Of a stretch of DNA of 64,000 bases, positions 7,390 to 15,496 are shown piece by piece. A program made the position numbers and the translations under genes. The stretch comes from Streptomyces cavernae. GTDB lineage: Bacteria > Actinomycetota > Actinomycetes > Streptomycetales > Streptomycetaceae. The DNA lies in contig NZ_RPDJ01000015.1 of the NCBI RefSeq assembly GCF_004023625.1, positions 124,001 through 188,000 of the forward strand. Reading direction: 5' to 3'. The stretch's first letter is position 1; every line of letters begins with the position of its first letter. The notes under the pieces are model-generated. The model had not been told where the DNA came from. It ran no database searches and saw only the letters and a program-made list of their open reading frames with translations.

Positions 7390-9336
7390 TCACCTCACGT
7401 AGGTCGCCACGGGCAGCTTCTCGATCCGGATCGCCGACGCCTTGAACTCCGCCGTGCCCGCGATCGGGCAGTTCGCCTCGATGGTCAGCTGGTTGGTGTC
7501 CACCTCGTCGGGGAAGTGCATGGTCATGAAGGCGAGCCCGGGCCGCAGACCGGGGTCGACCCACACGGGCGCCACCACGGATCCGCGCCGCGACGAGACC
7601 CGGACCTCCTCGCCGACCACGACGCCGAAGGCCTCGGCGTCCTCCGGGCACAGCTCGACGTACTCTCCGCGCCTGAGCGGGGAGGCGAAACCACCGCTCT
7701 GCACACCGGTGTTGTACGAGTCGAGCCGCCGTCCGGTGGTGAGCCGGATCGGGTACTCCTCGTCGGTGAGGTCGACGGGCGGGTCGTGCTGGACGATCCC
7801 GAACGGCGCCCGCCTGCCCCGCTTCGCCGGGTCCGTCTCCCACAACCGGCCGTGCAGATAAGTCGGTTCGAGCCTGCCGGTGTCCGGGCAGGGCCACTGG
7901 ATGCCCTGGTGCTCCTCCAGCCGCTCGTACGTCATCCCGTAGTGGTCCGGCGACACCGACCGCAGTTCGTTCCAGACCGCCTCGGCGTCCGCGTACTTCC
8001 AGTCGTGGCCGAGCCGGGCCGCCAGGTCGCAGATGATGTCGATGTCCTCGCGGGCCTCACCGGGCGGGGTGAGAGCGCGGCGGACGCGCTGGACCCGGCG
8101 TTCGCTGTTGGTGGTCGTACCGTCGGTCTCGGCCCATCCCGCGGTGGCGGGCAGCACGACGTCGGCCAACTCGGCCGTCCTGGTGAGGAAGATGTCCTGG
8201 ACGACGAGGAAGTCCAGCTGCTCCAGTCGCCGTACGGCCTGCTCGCTGTCGGCCTCCGACTGTGCCGGATTCTCACCGATGCAGTAGACCGCCTTGAGCG
8301 TGCCCTCCTCCATCGCCTCGAACATCTCCGTCAGGTTCAGCCCGTAGTGGGGCTGGATGACGGTGTCCCAGGCGGACTCGAACTTCAGCCGCGTCTCGGG
8401 TTGGAGGATGTCCTGGAAACCGGGCAGCCGATTCGGGATCGCCCCCATGTCTCCGCCGCCCTGCACGTTGTTCTGACCGCGCAGCGGTTGCAGACCCGCC
8501 CCGTAGCGCCCCACGTGCCCCGTCAGCAGGGACAGGTTGATCAACGCCCGGACGTTGTCCGTCCCGTTGTGGTGCTCGGTGATGCCGAGCGTCCAGCACA
8601 GCTGGGCGCGCTCGGCGCGGGCGTAGGCGTGAGCCAACTCCCTTATGGCGGGCGCCGGCACACCCGTCACCTTCTCCGCGAGCGACAGCGTCCACGGCTC
8701 GACGAGCGCCCGGTACTCCTCGAAGCCGCTGGTCGCCCGCTCGATGAACGCATCGTTGGCCAGGCCCGCGTGGATGATCTCGCGGCCGATCGCATGCGCC
8801 ATCGGGATGTCGGTGCCCACGTTCAGCCCCAGCCAGCTCTCCGCCCACTCGGCGGTCGACGTACGGCGCGGGTCGACGGCGTACATCCGGGCCCCATTGT
8901 GTATGCCCTTGAGCACGTGCTGGAAGAAGATCGGGTGTGCGAAACGGGCGTTGGAGCCCCACATCACGATGAGGTCGGTGTGCTCGATCTCCTCGTACGA
9001 CGACGTCCCGCCGCCGGAACCGAAGGCGGCCGACAACCCCGCCACGCTCGGGGCGTGACAGGTCCGGTTGCAGGAGTCCACGTTGTTGGTGCCCATCACG
9101 ACCCGGGCGAACTTCTGCGCCACGTAGTTCATCTCGTTGGTGGCGCGGGCGCACGAGAACATCCCGAACGCGCCGCGCGCCCTCCGCAACCCCCGGGCGG
9201 CACGGTCCAGCGCCTCGTCCCAGGTCGCCCGCCGGAACGGCTCGTCGCGGGAGTCCCGGACCAGGGGATGGGTGAGCCGGGTGTAGGTCTTCGGGGTCCG
9301 GTCGCGTTTCCTCGTGCGGGGTTCGTCTGCCTTCAT
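7390..9336 (-). CDS. FDH catalytic subunit, molybdopterin domains only
   Basis: A 648-residue bis-MGD oxidoreductase that begins abruptly at the catalytic part (RLTHPLVRDSRDEPFRRATW). The active-site region is SCNRTCHAPSVAGL; Cys93 sits where many formate dehydrogenases carry selenocysteine, so this is a Cys enzyme, and His94 follows as usual. A cofactor-binding C-terminal domain follows (about residue 530 on). It has no N-terminal iron-sulfur cluster of its own: those are in the small gene ending this operon. The ATG at 9336 was chosen over upstream in-frame starts because GGAGG lies seven bases before it. It follows the reductase-like gene by 17 bp. Confidence 0.94.
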   Translation of the reverse strand: MKADEPRTRKRDRTPKTYTRLTHPLVRDSRDEPFRRATWDEALDRAARGLRRARGAFGMFSCARATNEMNYVAQKFARVVMGTNNVDSCNRTCHAPSVAGLSAAFGSGGGTSSYEEIEHTDLIVMWGSNARFAHPIFFQHVLKGIHNGARMYAVDPRRTSTAEWAESWLGLNVGTDIPMAHAIGREIIHAGLANDAFIERATSGFEEYRALVEPWTLSLAEKVTGVPAPAIRELAHAYARAERAQLCWTLGITEHHNGTDNVRALINLSLLTGHVGRYGAGLQPLRGQNNVQGGGDMGAIPNRLPGFQDILQPETRLKFESAWDTVIQPHYGLNLTEMFEAMEEGTLKAVYCIGENPAQSEADSEQAVRRLEQLDFLVVQDIFLTRTAELADVVLPATAGWAETDGTTTNSERRVQRVRRALTPPGEAREDIDIICDLAARLGHDWKYADAEAVWNELRSVSPDHYGMTYERLEEHQGIQWPCPDTGRLEPTYLHGRLWETDPAKRGRRAPFGIVQHDPPVDLTDEEYPIRLTTGRRLDSYNTGVQSGGFASPLRRGEYVELCPEDAEAFGVVVGEEVRVSSRRGSVVAPVWVDPGLRPGLAFMTMHFPDEVDTNQLTIEANCPIAGTAEFKASAIRIEKLPVATYVR

Positions 9337-9353
9337 GCGGCTTCCTCCGCCTT

Positions 9354-10325
9354 TCATGCCGCGCTCCGCAGCGCGAGCAGGTCCGAGATGGCGTGGACGG
9401 TGCGCAGGGTGGGCACCTCGATGCCGGTGATCTCCGCCAGCTCGACGACGGCGGCCAGCAGTACGTCGAGTTCCAGCGGCTTGCCGCGCTCCAGGTCCTG
9501 GAGCGTGGAGGTGCGGTGGTCGCCGACCCGCTCGGCGCCCGCAAGGCGCCGCTCGATGGAGACACCCACCCGGCAGCCCAGCGCCTGGGCGACCGCGAGC
9601 GTCTCGGTCATCATGATCTCGATGACCCGGCGGGTGCCGCCGTGCAGGCACATCTGCCGCATGGTGGCGCGGGCCAGCGCGCTGATGGGGTTGAAGGAGA
9701 TGTTGCCCAGCAGCTTGAGCCAGATGTCGTTGCGCAGATCGGGCTCGACCGGGCACTTCAGACCGCCGTCCCGCATGGCCTCGCTGAACCGCACACAGCG
9801 TGCCGAGACACTGCGGTCCGGCTCACCGACGGAGAACCGGGTGCCTTCGAGGTGCCGTACGACTCCCGGTCCCGCCAGCTCGGTCGCCGCGTAGACGACG
9901 CACCCGACGGCCCGTTCGGGCGCGAGCACCGCACTGACCGCGCCGGCCGGGTCCACGCTCTCGACACGGTGGCCGTCGTACGGGCCGCCGTGCCGGTGGA
10001 AGTACCACCAGGGGATACCGTTCTGGGCCGCGACGACCGCCGTCGTGTCGTGCAGCAGTGGCTCGATCAGCGGCCCGCACGCCGCGTACGAGTTGGCCTT
10101 CAGGCCGAGGAAGACGAAGTCGACCGGGCCGATCTCGGCCGGGTCGTCGGTGGCATGGGCGCGCGCGGTGAAGTCCCCGCGCGTGCTGAGCACTTGCACT
10201 CCGTGCTGCCTCATGGCCGCCAGATGCGGTCCACGGGCGATGAGGTGCACATCGGCACCCGCGCGATGCAGCGCGGCGCCGACGTAGGCGCCGATCGCAC
10301 CGGCGCCGAGAACTGCGACTTTCAT
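9354..10325 (-). CDS. Ketopantoate reductase (PanE/ApbA) family dehydrogenase
   Basis: The 323-residue protein starts with a Rossmann fingerprint (MKVAVLGAGAIGAYVGAAL) for NAD(P)H and has the two-domain PanE/ApbA layout, with NGIPWW, a conserved Lys in IWLKLLGNISFNPISAL and the C-terminal helical domain with a Ser-Thr dimer region. Family members reduce 2-dehydropantoate or similar 2-keto acids. Being the first gene of the FDH operon is unexpected for pantothenate synthesis, so a different 2-keto acid substrate is possible. The start ATG has GGAG upstream; an in-frame extension of 71 codons is rejected because it lacks family similarity and contains the promoter motif. Confidence 0.85.
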   Translation of the reverse strand: MKVAVLGAGAIGAYVGAALHRAGADVHLIARGPHLAAMRQHGVQVLSTRGDFTARAHATDDPAEIGPVDFVFLGLKANSYAACGPLIEPLLHDTTAVVAAQNGIPWWYFHRHGGPYDGHRVESVDPAGAVSAVLAPERAVGCVVYAATELAGPGVVRHLEGTRFSVGEPDRSVSARCVRFSEAMRDGGLKCPVEPDLRNDIWLKLLGNISFNPISALARATMRQMCLHGGTRRVIEIMMTETLAVAQALGCRVGVSIERRLAGAERVGDHRTSTLQDLERGKPLELDVLLAAVVELAEITGIEVPTLRTVHAISDLLALRSAA

Positions 10326-10374
10326 ACGAGGGAGCTCCGATCGGTCGAGGGGTACCGAGGAACTGCCGAACTCT

Positions 10375-10400
10375 GTCGACGAAATATTGTCTACAGTATG
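10375..10400 (-). promoter_or_regulatory. Candidate operator/promoter of the FDH operon
   Basis: On the plus strand this reads GTCGACGAA, nine bases, then ACAGTATG. The same two words in the same order occur upstream of the decarboxylase gene at 50713-50730 (GTCGACGAA, one base, ACTGTATG). The palindrome-like core ATACTGTAG lies 66 bp before the start codon of the reductase-like gene. It also includes the dyad TGTCTACA, a shape often bound by GntR/FCD regulators. AT-rich relative to its surroundings, it may overlap the promoter. Confidence 0.4.
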
Positions 10401-10528
10401 TGACTTGGGGCAGCAAGGTTTTGCGCAGCAGGGGTCTTCCCCACCCCCGGGGTCCACCGATCGGTGGACGGCAGGTTCAGCCTGACACCCCTGTCCGTCA
10501 ACCGCCCTGACCGGCAAGGCTTTCTGGC

Positions 10529-10819
10529 ATGAGCTCACTCACTGTCCGCACGGCACGCTGGAGTGCACGGCACCCCCTGGCGGGCGGTCGCCGGATGGCT
10601 CGTGTTCATGGTGCTGTGCCTGGTCGTCGGCGCTGCCGTCGGCACCGACAACATCGGCGAGATGACGCAGACCGGCTTCGTCCTGCGGCGGCCGTGCTCC
10701 TCGACGCCTTCGTCGCCCGCGTGATGGTGCTGTCGTCCGCCCTGCTCCTGCTCGGCGAGGCGACCTGGTGGCCGTCACGCGCGATGCGACGGGCACCGGC
10801 CACCGAGGGCAGAGCTGCC
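10529..10819 (+). pseudogene. Remnant of an MMPL-family transporter
   Basis: The first codons (MSSLTVRTARWSARHP) and, after a frameshift near 10570, PWRAVAGWLVFMVLCLVVGA are the N-terminus and first membrane helix of an MMPL/RND-type exporter. From about 10685 the reading is VLLDAFVARVMVLSSALLLL followed by GEATWWPSRAM, the characteristic last helix and tail of the same family. Several hundred residues between are missing. So the gene was reduced by a large internal deletion plus a frameshift. It probably formed a unit with the truncated kinase just downstream. Confidence 0.8.
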
Positions 10820-10854
10820 CACGGGCAGCCCGTGGTCGACGTACGTTGATCGGT

Positions 10855-11796
10855 ATGACCACTCTCGCCGCGCCCTCTGCCGACCCCTTCTGGGCCGCTT
10901 CGCTGCGCCGCTGGAACACGGTGTGCTGGGTGCTGTTCGCCGCGATGGCCGTCGGGCTGGTCGCCATGGACCCGCCCGGCGGCACCAAGTTCGCGGCGTT
11001 CGCGCTGCTCGGCAGCGTGGTGCTGTGCTACGCGGTCCTCGACCGCTTCCCGGGCAATCCCGTGGTACGGCCGCACGTCTGCCTCTGCGTTCTGGTGCTC
11101 GCGCTGGGCGGGCTGGCGTATCTGGGCAGCAGCTACGCGGCGCTGTTCATGGTGACACTCCCGCACTACTGGATGTTCGGGCGGACACCGAGGGTGTCGA
11201 TGGGCTTCCTCGGGCTGGCAACCGCCGTGACGTTGCTGAGTATTTGGTGGCGTCAGGGCTGGTCGGGGGAGTTCCTGGGGGAGACGGTGGTGTCCACCCT
11301 GATCGTGGTGGCCGTGGGGGTCCTGATCGGGCTGTGGGCACACTCGGTGGTCGCTCAGAGCACCGAACGTGCCCGGCTCATCGTGGAGTTGGAGCGGACC
11401 CAGGCGGAACTGTCCGAGGCGCACCAGCGTCAGGGCGCGGCGGACGAACGGGAGCGGATGGCACGGGACATCCACGACACCCTGGCGCAGGGGTTCGCGT
11501 CGATCGTCGTGCTCGCGGAGGCGGCCCGGGCGGGGCTCGCCTCCGATCCGGCACCCAGCGGCCGGCAGTTGCGCTCGATAGAGTCGACGGCCCGCGAGAA
11601 CCTCGCCGAGGCACGGGAGTTGGTGGGCTCGGCACGGCAGCGGGGCGCGGCGGCGCCCGGATCCGTCGCGCGGACACTGCGCCGCATCCTCGACCGTTTC
11701 GCGGAGGACACCGGGACCCCCGCGCGCCCCCTCCTCCTCCGGATGTGCAGGCCCGGTGGCGGCTCCGGTTACGCGACGGCGCTGGCCGTTCCGTAG
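10855..11796 (+). pseudogene. Truncated NarL/DegS-type sensor histidine kinase
   Basis: The 313-residue frame has five or six N-terminal membrane helices (about residues 20-165), a coiled linker and a HisKA_3 dimerisation/phosphoacceptor domain, with the His in ADERERMARDIHDTLAQG. The HATPase domain that should follow is absent: after about residue 285 the sequence turns into TPARPLLLRMCRPGG and stops, overlapping the next gene by 28 bp on the other strand. No response regulator is adjacent. It therefore cannot phosphorylate itself. The start is the ATG giving MTTLAAPSADPF. Confidence 0.85.
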
Positions 11797-12293
11797 GCGC
11801 CGCCGAAGAAGTCGGTGTGGCCCGACCCGTCGTACAGCATGAGGTCCACGAACGCGCCCTCGGGGATGTCGAAGTCCAGGGTCGAGTAGTCCACGACCTC
11901 AGAGGTGCCCGGCGGGCTGAAGGTGCCGAGGCTGTGGGTGGTGCCGTTGTAGGCGTACTGGACGCGCACGTAGTAGGAGTCGCCGTCGTTCCTGGTGTCG
12001 TACACCCAGAGCTTCTCGTCATTGGGGTGGAACTCGACCTTGCCGATGAACCAACCGCCCTGGTACAGCTCCAACTTGACGGCGGTGCCGCCCGCGTCGT
12101 TCTGGAAGTAGGTGCCGTCGAACGGGTCACTGAGGTTCCCGCCGCTGCACGGACAGTCACTCGTTTGGTAGTAGTACCGGTTGACGCTCGGGTTCGGATC
12201 GTACGCCTGGGCCGGCGCGGCCAAGGCAAGCATGGCACCCACCAGCAGAACGACTCCCCCGACCAGTCCCGCTAACCGCCGTCTGAAGTGCAT
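11769..12293 (-). CDS. Small secreted protein of unknown function
   Basis: The 174-residue protein has a clear Sec signal peptide: RRR, a hydrophobic core GLVGGVVLLVGAMLALA and cleavage after AQA (about residue 30). The mature part begins YDPNPSVNRYYYQTSDCPC and is rich in Tyr, Gly and Asp with a beta-strand pattern. No domain was recognised. One Cys pair (CPC) is present. Its 3' end lies over the broken end of the kinase pseudogene, so it may have arrived with the event that removed the kinase ATPase domain. Confidence 0.72.
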   Translation of the reverse strand: MHFRRRLAGLVGGVVLLVGAMLALAAPAQAYDPNPSVNRYYYQTSDCPCSGGNLSDPFDGTYFQNDAGGTAVKLELYQGGWFIGKVEFHPNDEKLWVYDTRNDGDSYYVRVQYAYNGTTHSLGTFSPPGTSEVVDYSTLDFDIPEGAFVDLMLYDGSGHTDFFGGAYGTASAVA

Positions 12294-12484
12294 TCGGACT
12301 CCCTCCGCCTTCCGGGACGGTGGCGCTCAGCGCCCACCCTGTTCCGGACCGGTGCCCGCTGGTCCGGTCAATGAGATCCAGTATGGGATCCCGTCCGCTC
12401 TCCAGGGGGCCACTTCGGGCAGCCCGGCACTCGGGGGTCGGCTCCGGGCGCCGGAGAGGATCCGACCGCTCGTCCCGCCCCAAC

Positions 12485-12519
12485 TACCGCTCACCGCACG
12501 CGGAATACCGCTCACCGCA
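12485..12519. repeat. Two 14-bp direct repeats 21 bp apart upstream of the MFS gene
   Basis: TACCGCTCACCGCA occurs at 12485-12498 and again at 12506-12519. The 21-bp period places both copies on the same face of the helix, two turns apart, about 65-100 bp before the MFS start codon. That spacing suits a regulator binding as a direct-repeat dimer. Apart from this, the 12294-12584 intergenic stretch shows no gene. Confidence 0.45.
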
Positions 12520-12584
12520 TACGGCCCGCGGGGGACGGCGGGCCGCCTTCCCAACGGAGCAACCGCTTCCTACCCTCCCGGATC

Positions 12585-13994
12585 ATGAGCCCACCCCTCG
12601 CACCGCCCGGCTGGAGCCGCTGGCTCGTTCCCCCCGCCGCGCTCTCCGTCCACCTCTCCATCGGTCAGGCCTACGCCTGGAGCGTCTTCAAGCCGCCCCT
12701 CGAATCCGCGCTGGACCTCAGCGGCACCCAGAGTGCGTTGCCCTTCCAACTGGGCATCGTCATGCTGGGGTTGTCGGCCGCGTTCGGCGGAACCCTCGTC
12801 GAACGCAACGGCCCCCGCTGGGCCATGACCATCGCCCTGATCTGCTTCTCCTCCGGTTTCCTGATCTCCGCGCTCGGCGCCGCCACCGAGCAGTACTGGC
12901 TGATTGTGTTCGGCTACGGCTTCGTGGGTGGCATAGGGCTCGGCATCGGCTACATCTCACCCGTCTCCACGCTCATCAAATGGTTCCCGGACCGACCGGG
13001 CATGGCGACCGGCATCGCGATCATGGGGTTCGGCGGCGGAGCGCTCATCGCCTCGCCGTGGTCCGCGCGAATGCTGGACTCCTTCGGCGACGACCCCACC
13101 GGCATCTCGCTGGCGTTCCTGGTGCACGGTCTGACGTACGCCGTCTTCATGTCGCTCGGTGTGCTGCTGGTGCGGGTGCCCCGCAGTGAGAAGCCCGCCG
13201 GCGCGGCACCCGGCGCGGATGCCGGTCCGGCCGCGGACGCCGGTCCGGGCGCAGCAGCCGGTCCGGGCGCTGCTGCCGGACCTGCGGCCCTCCAGGGCGT
13301 CCAGGTCTCGGCCCGCAACGCCGTGCGCACCCCGCAGTTCTGGTGCCTGTGGGTGGTGCTCTGCATGAACGTGACCGCCGGCATCGGAATCCTGGAGAAG
13401 GCCGCGCCGATGATCACGGACTTCTTCGCGGACACCTCGACCCCCGTGTCGGTGTCGGCCGCCGCGGGCTTTGTGGCGCTGCTCTCGGCGGCCAACATGG
13501 CGGGCCGCATCGGCTGGTCGTCCACCTCCGACCTGATCGGCCGCAAGAACATCTACCGCGTCTACCTCGGTGTCGGCGCCCTGATGTACCTGCTCATCTC
13601 GCAGTTCGGCGACTCCTCGAAACCGCTGTTCGTGGTCTGCGCACTGGTGATCCTCTCCTTCTACGGGGGAGGGTTCGCGACCATCCCCGCGTACCTGAAG
13701 GACCTCTTCGGCACGTACCAGGTCGGCGCGATCCACGGCCGGCTGCTCACCGCCTGGTCACTCGCGGGTGTCCTCGGCCCGCTCATCGTCAACTGGATAG
13801 CCGACCACCAGGAGAGCGCCGGAAAGAGCGGCTCGTCGCTGTACGGGCTGTCATTCCTCATCATGATCGGGCTGCTGGTCGTCGGGTTCGTCGCCAACGA
13901 ACTCGTCCGCCCGGTCGCCGCCCGCCACCACATCCCCGCACCCCGGGAGAGCAAGGAGAGCACCGATGTCCAGCAGCGACAGCAGTCCGCCTGA
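12585..13994 (+). CDS. OFA-type (oxalate/formate antiporter family) MFS transporter
   Basis: A 469-residue, 12-helix MFS protein of the OFA group: SIGQAYAWSVFKPPLE in helix 1, GIGLGIGYISPVSTLIKWFP with the conserved PVST-KWFP block in helices 4-5, and FYGGGFATIPAYLKDLFG in the second half. The prototype exchanges oxalate for formate; related members carry other small carboxylates. The central loop holds four 18-bp tandem repeats (13212-13283) coding an Ala/Gly/Pro hexapeptide. A 43-codon gene overlaps its end. The ATG has no strong RBS but fits the family N-terminus. Confidence 0.9.
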   Translation: MSPPLAPPGWSRWLVPPAALSVHLSIGQAYAWSVFKPPLESALDLSGTQSALPFQLGIVMLGLSAAFGGTLVERNGPRWAMTIALICFSSGFLISALGAATEQYWLIVFGYGFVGGIGLGIGYISPVSTLIKWFPDRPGMATGIAIMGFGGGALIASPWSARMLDSFGDDPTGISLAFLVHGLTYAVFMSLGVLLVRVPRSEKPAGAAPGADAGPAADAGPGAAAGPGAAAGPAALQGVQVSARNAVRTPQFWCLWVVLCMNVTAGIGILEKAAPMITDFFADTSTPVSVSAAAGFVALLSAANMAGRIGWSSTSDLIGRKNIYRVYLGVGALMYLLISQFGDSSKPLFVVCALVILSFYGGGFATIPAYLKDLFGTYQVGAIHGRLLTAWSLAGVLGPLIVNWIADHQESAGKSGSSLYGLSFLIMIGLLVVGFVANELVRPVAARHHIPAPRESKESTDVQQRQQSA

Positions 13995-14097
13995 CCGGCG
14001 GCCACTGATCGTCCTCTCCTGGCTGTGGGTGGGCCTCCCGCTCGGCTACGGGGTGTACGAACTCGTACGGAAGGCGACACAGCTCTTCACGGGATAG
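13966..14097 (+). CDS. MFS transporter small subunit (43 residues)
   Basis: A tiny protein, MSSSDSSPPDRRPLIVLSWL at its start, with a single membrane helix (about residues 14-33) ending KATQLFTG. GGAG lies eight bases before the ATG, inside the end of the MFS gene, and the two frames overlap by 29 bp. Short one-helix proteins of this form are known next to OFA-type MFS carriers in actinomycetes and are named MFS small subunits; their job is not settled. Tight overlap argues for coupled translation. Confidence 0.8.
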   Translation: MSSSDSSPPDRRPLIVLSWLWVGLPLGYGVYELVRKATQLFTG

Positions 14098-14268
14098 CCG
14101 TCGGCCGTTGCTCACGGGATGGCCGTCGGCGGTTCCTCGGGGGATGGCCGGCGGTCGTTGCTCACGGGATGGCCGTCGGCGGTTCCTCGGGGGATAGCCG
14201 TCGGCCGTTGCTCACGGGATGGCCGTCGGCGGTTCCTCGGGGGATGGCCGGCGGTCGTTCCTCGCGGT
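14094..14268. repeat. Seven 25-bp tandem repeats
   Basis: Seven units of 25 bp, each starting ATAGCCG or ATGGCCG, fall into three variants in the order A-B-C-B-A-B-C', so a 100-bp higher period (ABCB) is also present. A differs from B and C in the middle and in the end (CTCACGGG against CTCGGGGG). The array starts in the stop codon of the MFS small subunit and ends at the ancestral stop codon of the DUF1801-like gene on the other strand. There are no unique spacers, so it is not a CRISPR array. Confidence 0.93.
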
Positions 14269-14751
14269 CTCAGCCGACGGCCTTCCCGATGAGCTCGACG
14301 ATCCGTGCCTCGGTGGCGGCGGTCGCTCCGTAAGGGCATAGGTGGTGGGCCACATGGTGCCTTCGTCGAGCTTCGCCTGGTCGCTGAAGCCGAGCGTGGC
14401 GTACCTGGTCTTGAACTTCTGCGCGCTCTGGAAGAAGCAGACGACCTTGCCGTCCCTGGCGTACGCGGGCATCCCGTACCAGAGCTTGGGCGCAAGGTCC
14501 GGCGCGGTGGACCTGATGATCTCGTGGAGCCGCTGGGCGAGGACGCGGTCCGGGTCCGACATCTCGGCGATCTTCGCGAGCACGTCACTCTCCCCGTCCG
14601 CCTTGGCCTTGCGTGGGCTCCGCCGCGCGGACGCCTTCAGCTCCTGGGCGTGCTCCTTCATCGCTTGACGTTCCTCGGCCGTGAACCCGTCGAACTTCTC
14701 GTTGGACGTGGACGTGGTGGTGCTCTTGGCAGGCTTCCGCGTGTTCGTCAT
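14212..14751 (-). pseudogene. DUF1801/YdhG-like protein with a C-terminal frameshift
   Basis: The first 140 residues match the DUF1801 (YdhG-like, iron chaperone-like fold) family: YGMPAYARDGKVVCFFQS and FKTRYATLGFSDQAKLDEG are typical. Near 14325 the frame slips: the sequence reads TERPPPPRH, while one frame over it reads AATEARIVELIGKAVG then stop at 14270-14272, the normal family ending. Restoring one missing base there would give the usual tail. As read, the protein runs on into the 25-bp repeats. The start is the ATG giving MTNTRKPAKS with GAAGGGAA upstream. A sequencing error cannot be excluded. Confidence 0.82.
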
Positions 14752-14868
14752 GGCGGGTTTCCCTTCGCGCACAGTTCGGTCGGAGATCTGAAGCGGGTGT
14801 GCTCTCGTACGGTCGTCGGTGGTGTCGTTCTCGTACGGGGATCAGCGGAGGTGTTCTCGTATCGCTGG

Positions 14869-15324
14869 TCAGTCGAGCCAGCGGCCGTCGCGCATGAGCT
14901 CGCGTCCCCGCAACTCGTCCTCCTCACGCCAGGCCTGGATGCGGCGCGGGGTGACACGGAACCAGCGGTAGGGCGTGGCCAGTGGGCGCGGGTCGAAGCC
15001 GGTGCGTGCGGCAAACCGCTCACCCCGCTGCCGAGGCAGGGCGTCGATCTCGAGGACCTCGACCTCGCCCTCGATCATGGACACGTCGCGGGTATGGCCC
15101 AGTGCCAGCCGAGTGGTCCGGGTGGCGGCCAGGTTCCTGCCGGTCGGACTGCCGGACGGGGTCGCCATCAACAGCGTTGCACCGTCCCAGTCGAAGGACA
15201 ACGGCACCAGGTGCGGAGCGCCGTCCGGCGAGGCGCTGGCCACCCAGAGGTCGGTGTCGTGGGTGAGTCGATGTTCGGTGTCGCGGCGACGCCGAGCGCG
15301 GGGGCGCGGGCCGGCATCGGTCAT
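14869..15324 (-). CDS. Pyridoxamine 5'-phosphate oxidase-like (PPOX class) flavoprotein
   Basis: A 151-residue single-domain split-barrel protein. The order VASASPDGAPHLVPLSFDWD, then LLMATPSGSPTGRNLAATR, then WFRVTPRRIQAW is typical of PPOX-class F420- or FMN-binding oxidoreductases in actinomycetes. The substrate is unknown. The start is the ATG with GAAAGGA upstream; the open frame continues far into the next gene, but that part has no family similarity. It diverges from the LuxR-like regulator. Confidence 0.82.
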   Translation of the reverse strand: MTDAGPRPRARRRRDTEHRLTHDTDLWVASASPDGAPHLVPLSFDWDGATLLMATPSGSPTGRNLAATRTTRLALGHTRDVSMIEGEVEVLEIDALPRQRGERFAARTGFDPRPLATPYRWFRVTPRRIQAWREEDELRGRELMRDGRWLD

Positions 15325-15426
15325 GGTCGATCCTTTCGTCGTCGTCACGCCGGCAGGCTGAGCCCGGTGTTTGCGGCCGGCTTGATCGCGGTGGTCACAG
15401 ACTCTCCCGGCCGGGGCACGGTCCGC

Positions 15427-15457
15427 CTCCGTGGTGAGCACGGAAACCGCCACGGAG
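15427..15457. promoter_or_regulatory. Inverted repeat between divergent genes
   Basis: CTCCGTGG and CCACGGAG form a perfect 8-bp inverted repeat with a 15-bp spacer, 40 bp before the LuxR-like regulator and 100 bp from the flavoprotein start. It may be an operator for autoregulation. No test is possible from one copy. Confidence 0.3.
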
Positions 15458-15496
15458 ACGGCCACGGACCACCACCGATGAACGGATAATGACGCG

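Noticed and set aside
14094..14268. Possible CRISPR array
   Set aside because: The 25-bp units are directly adjacent without unique spacers, and no cas genes are in the window.
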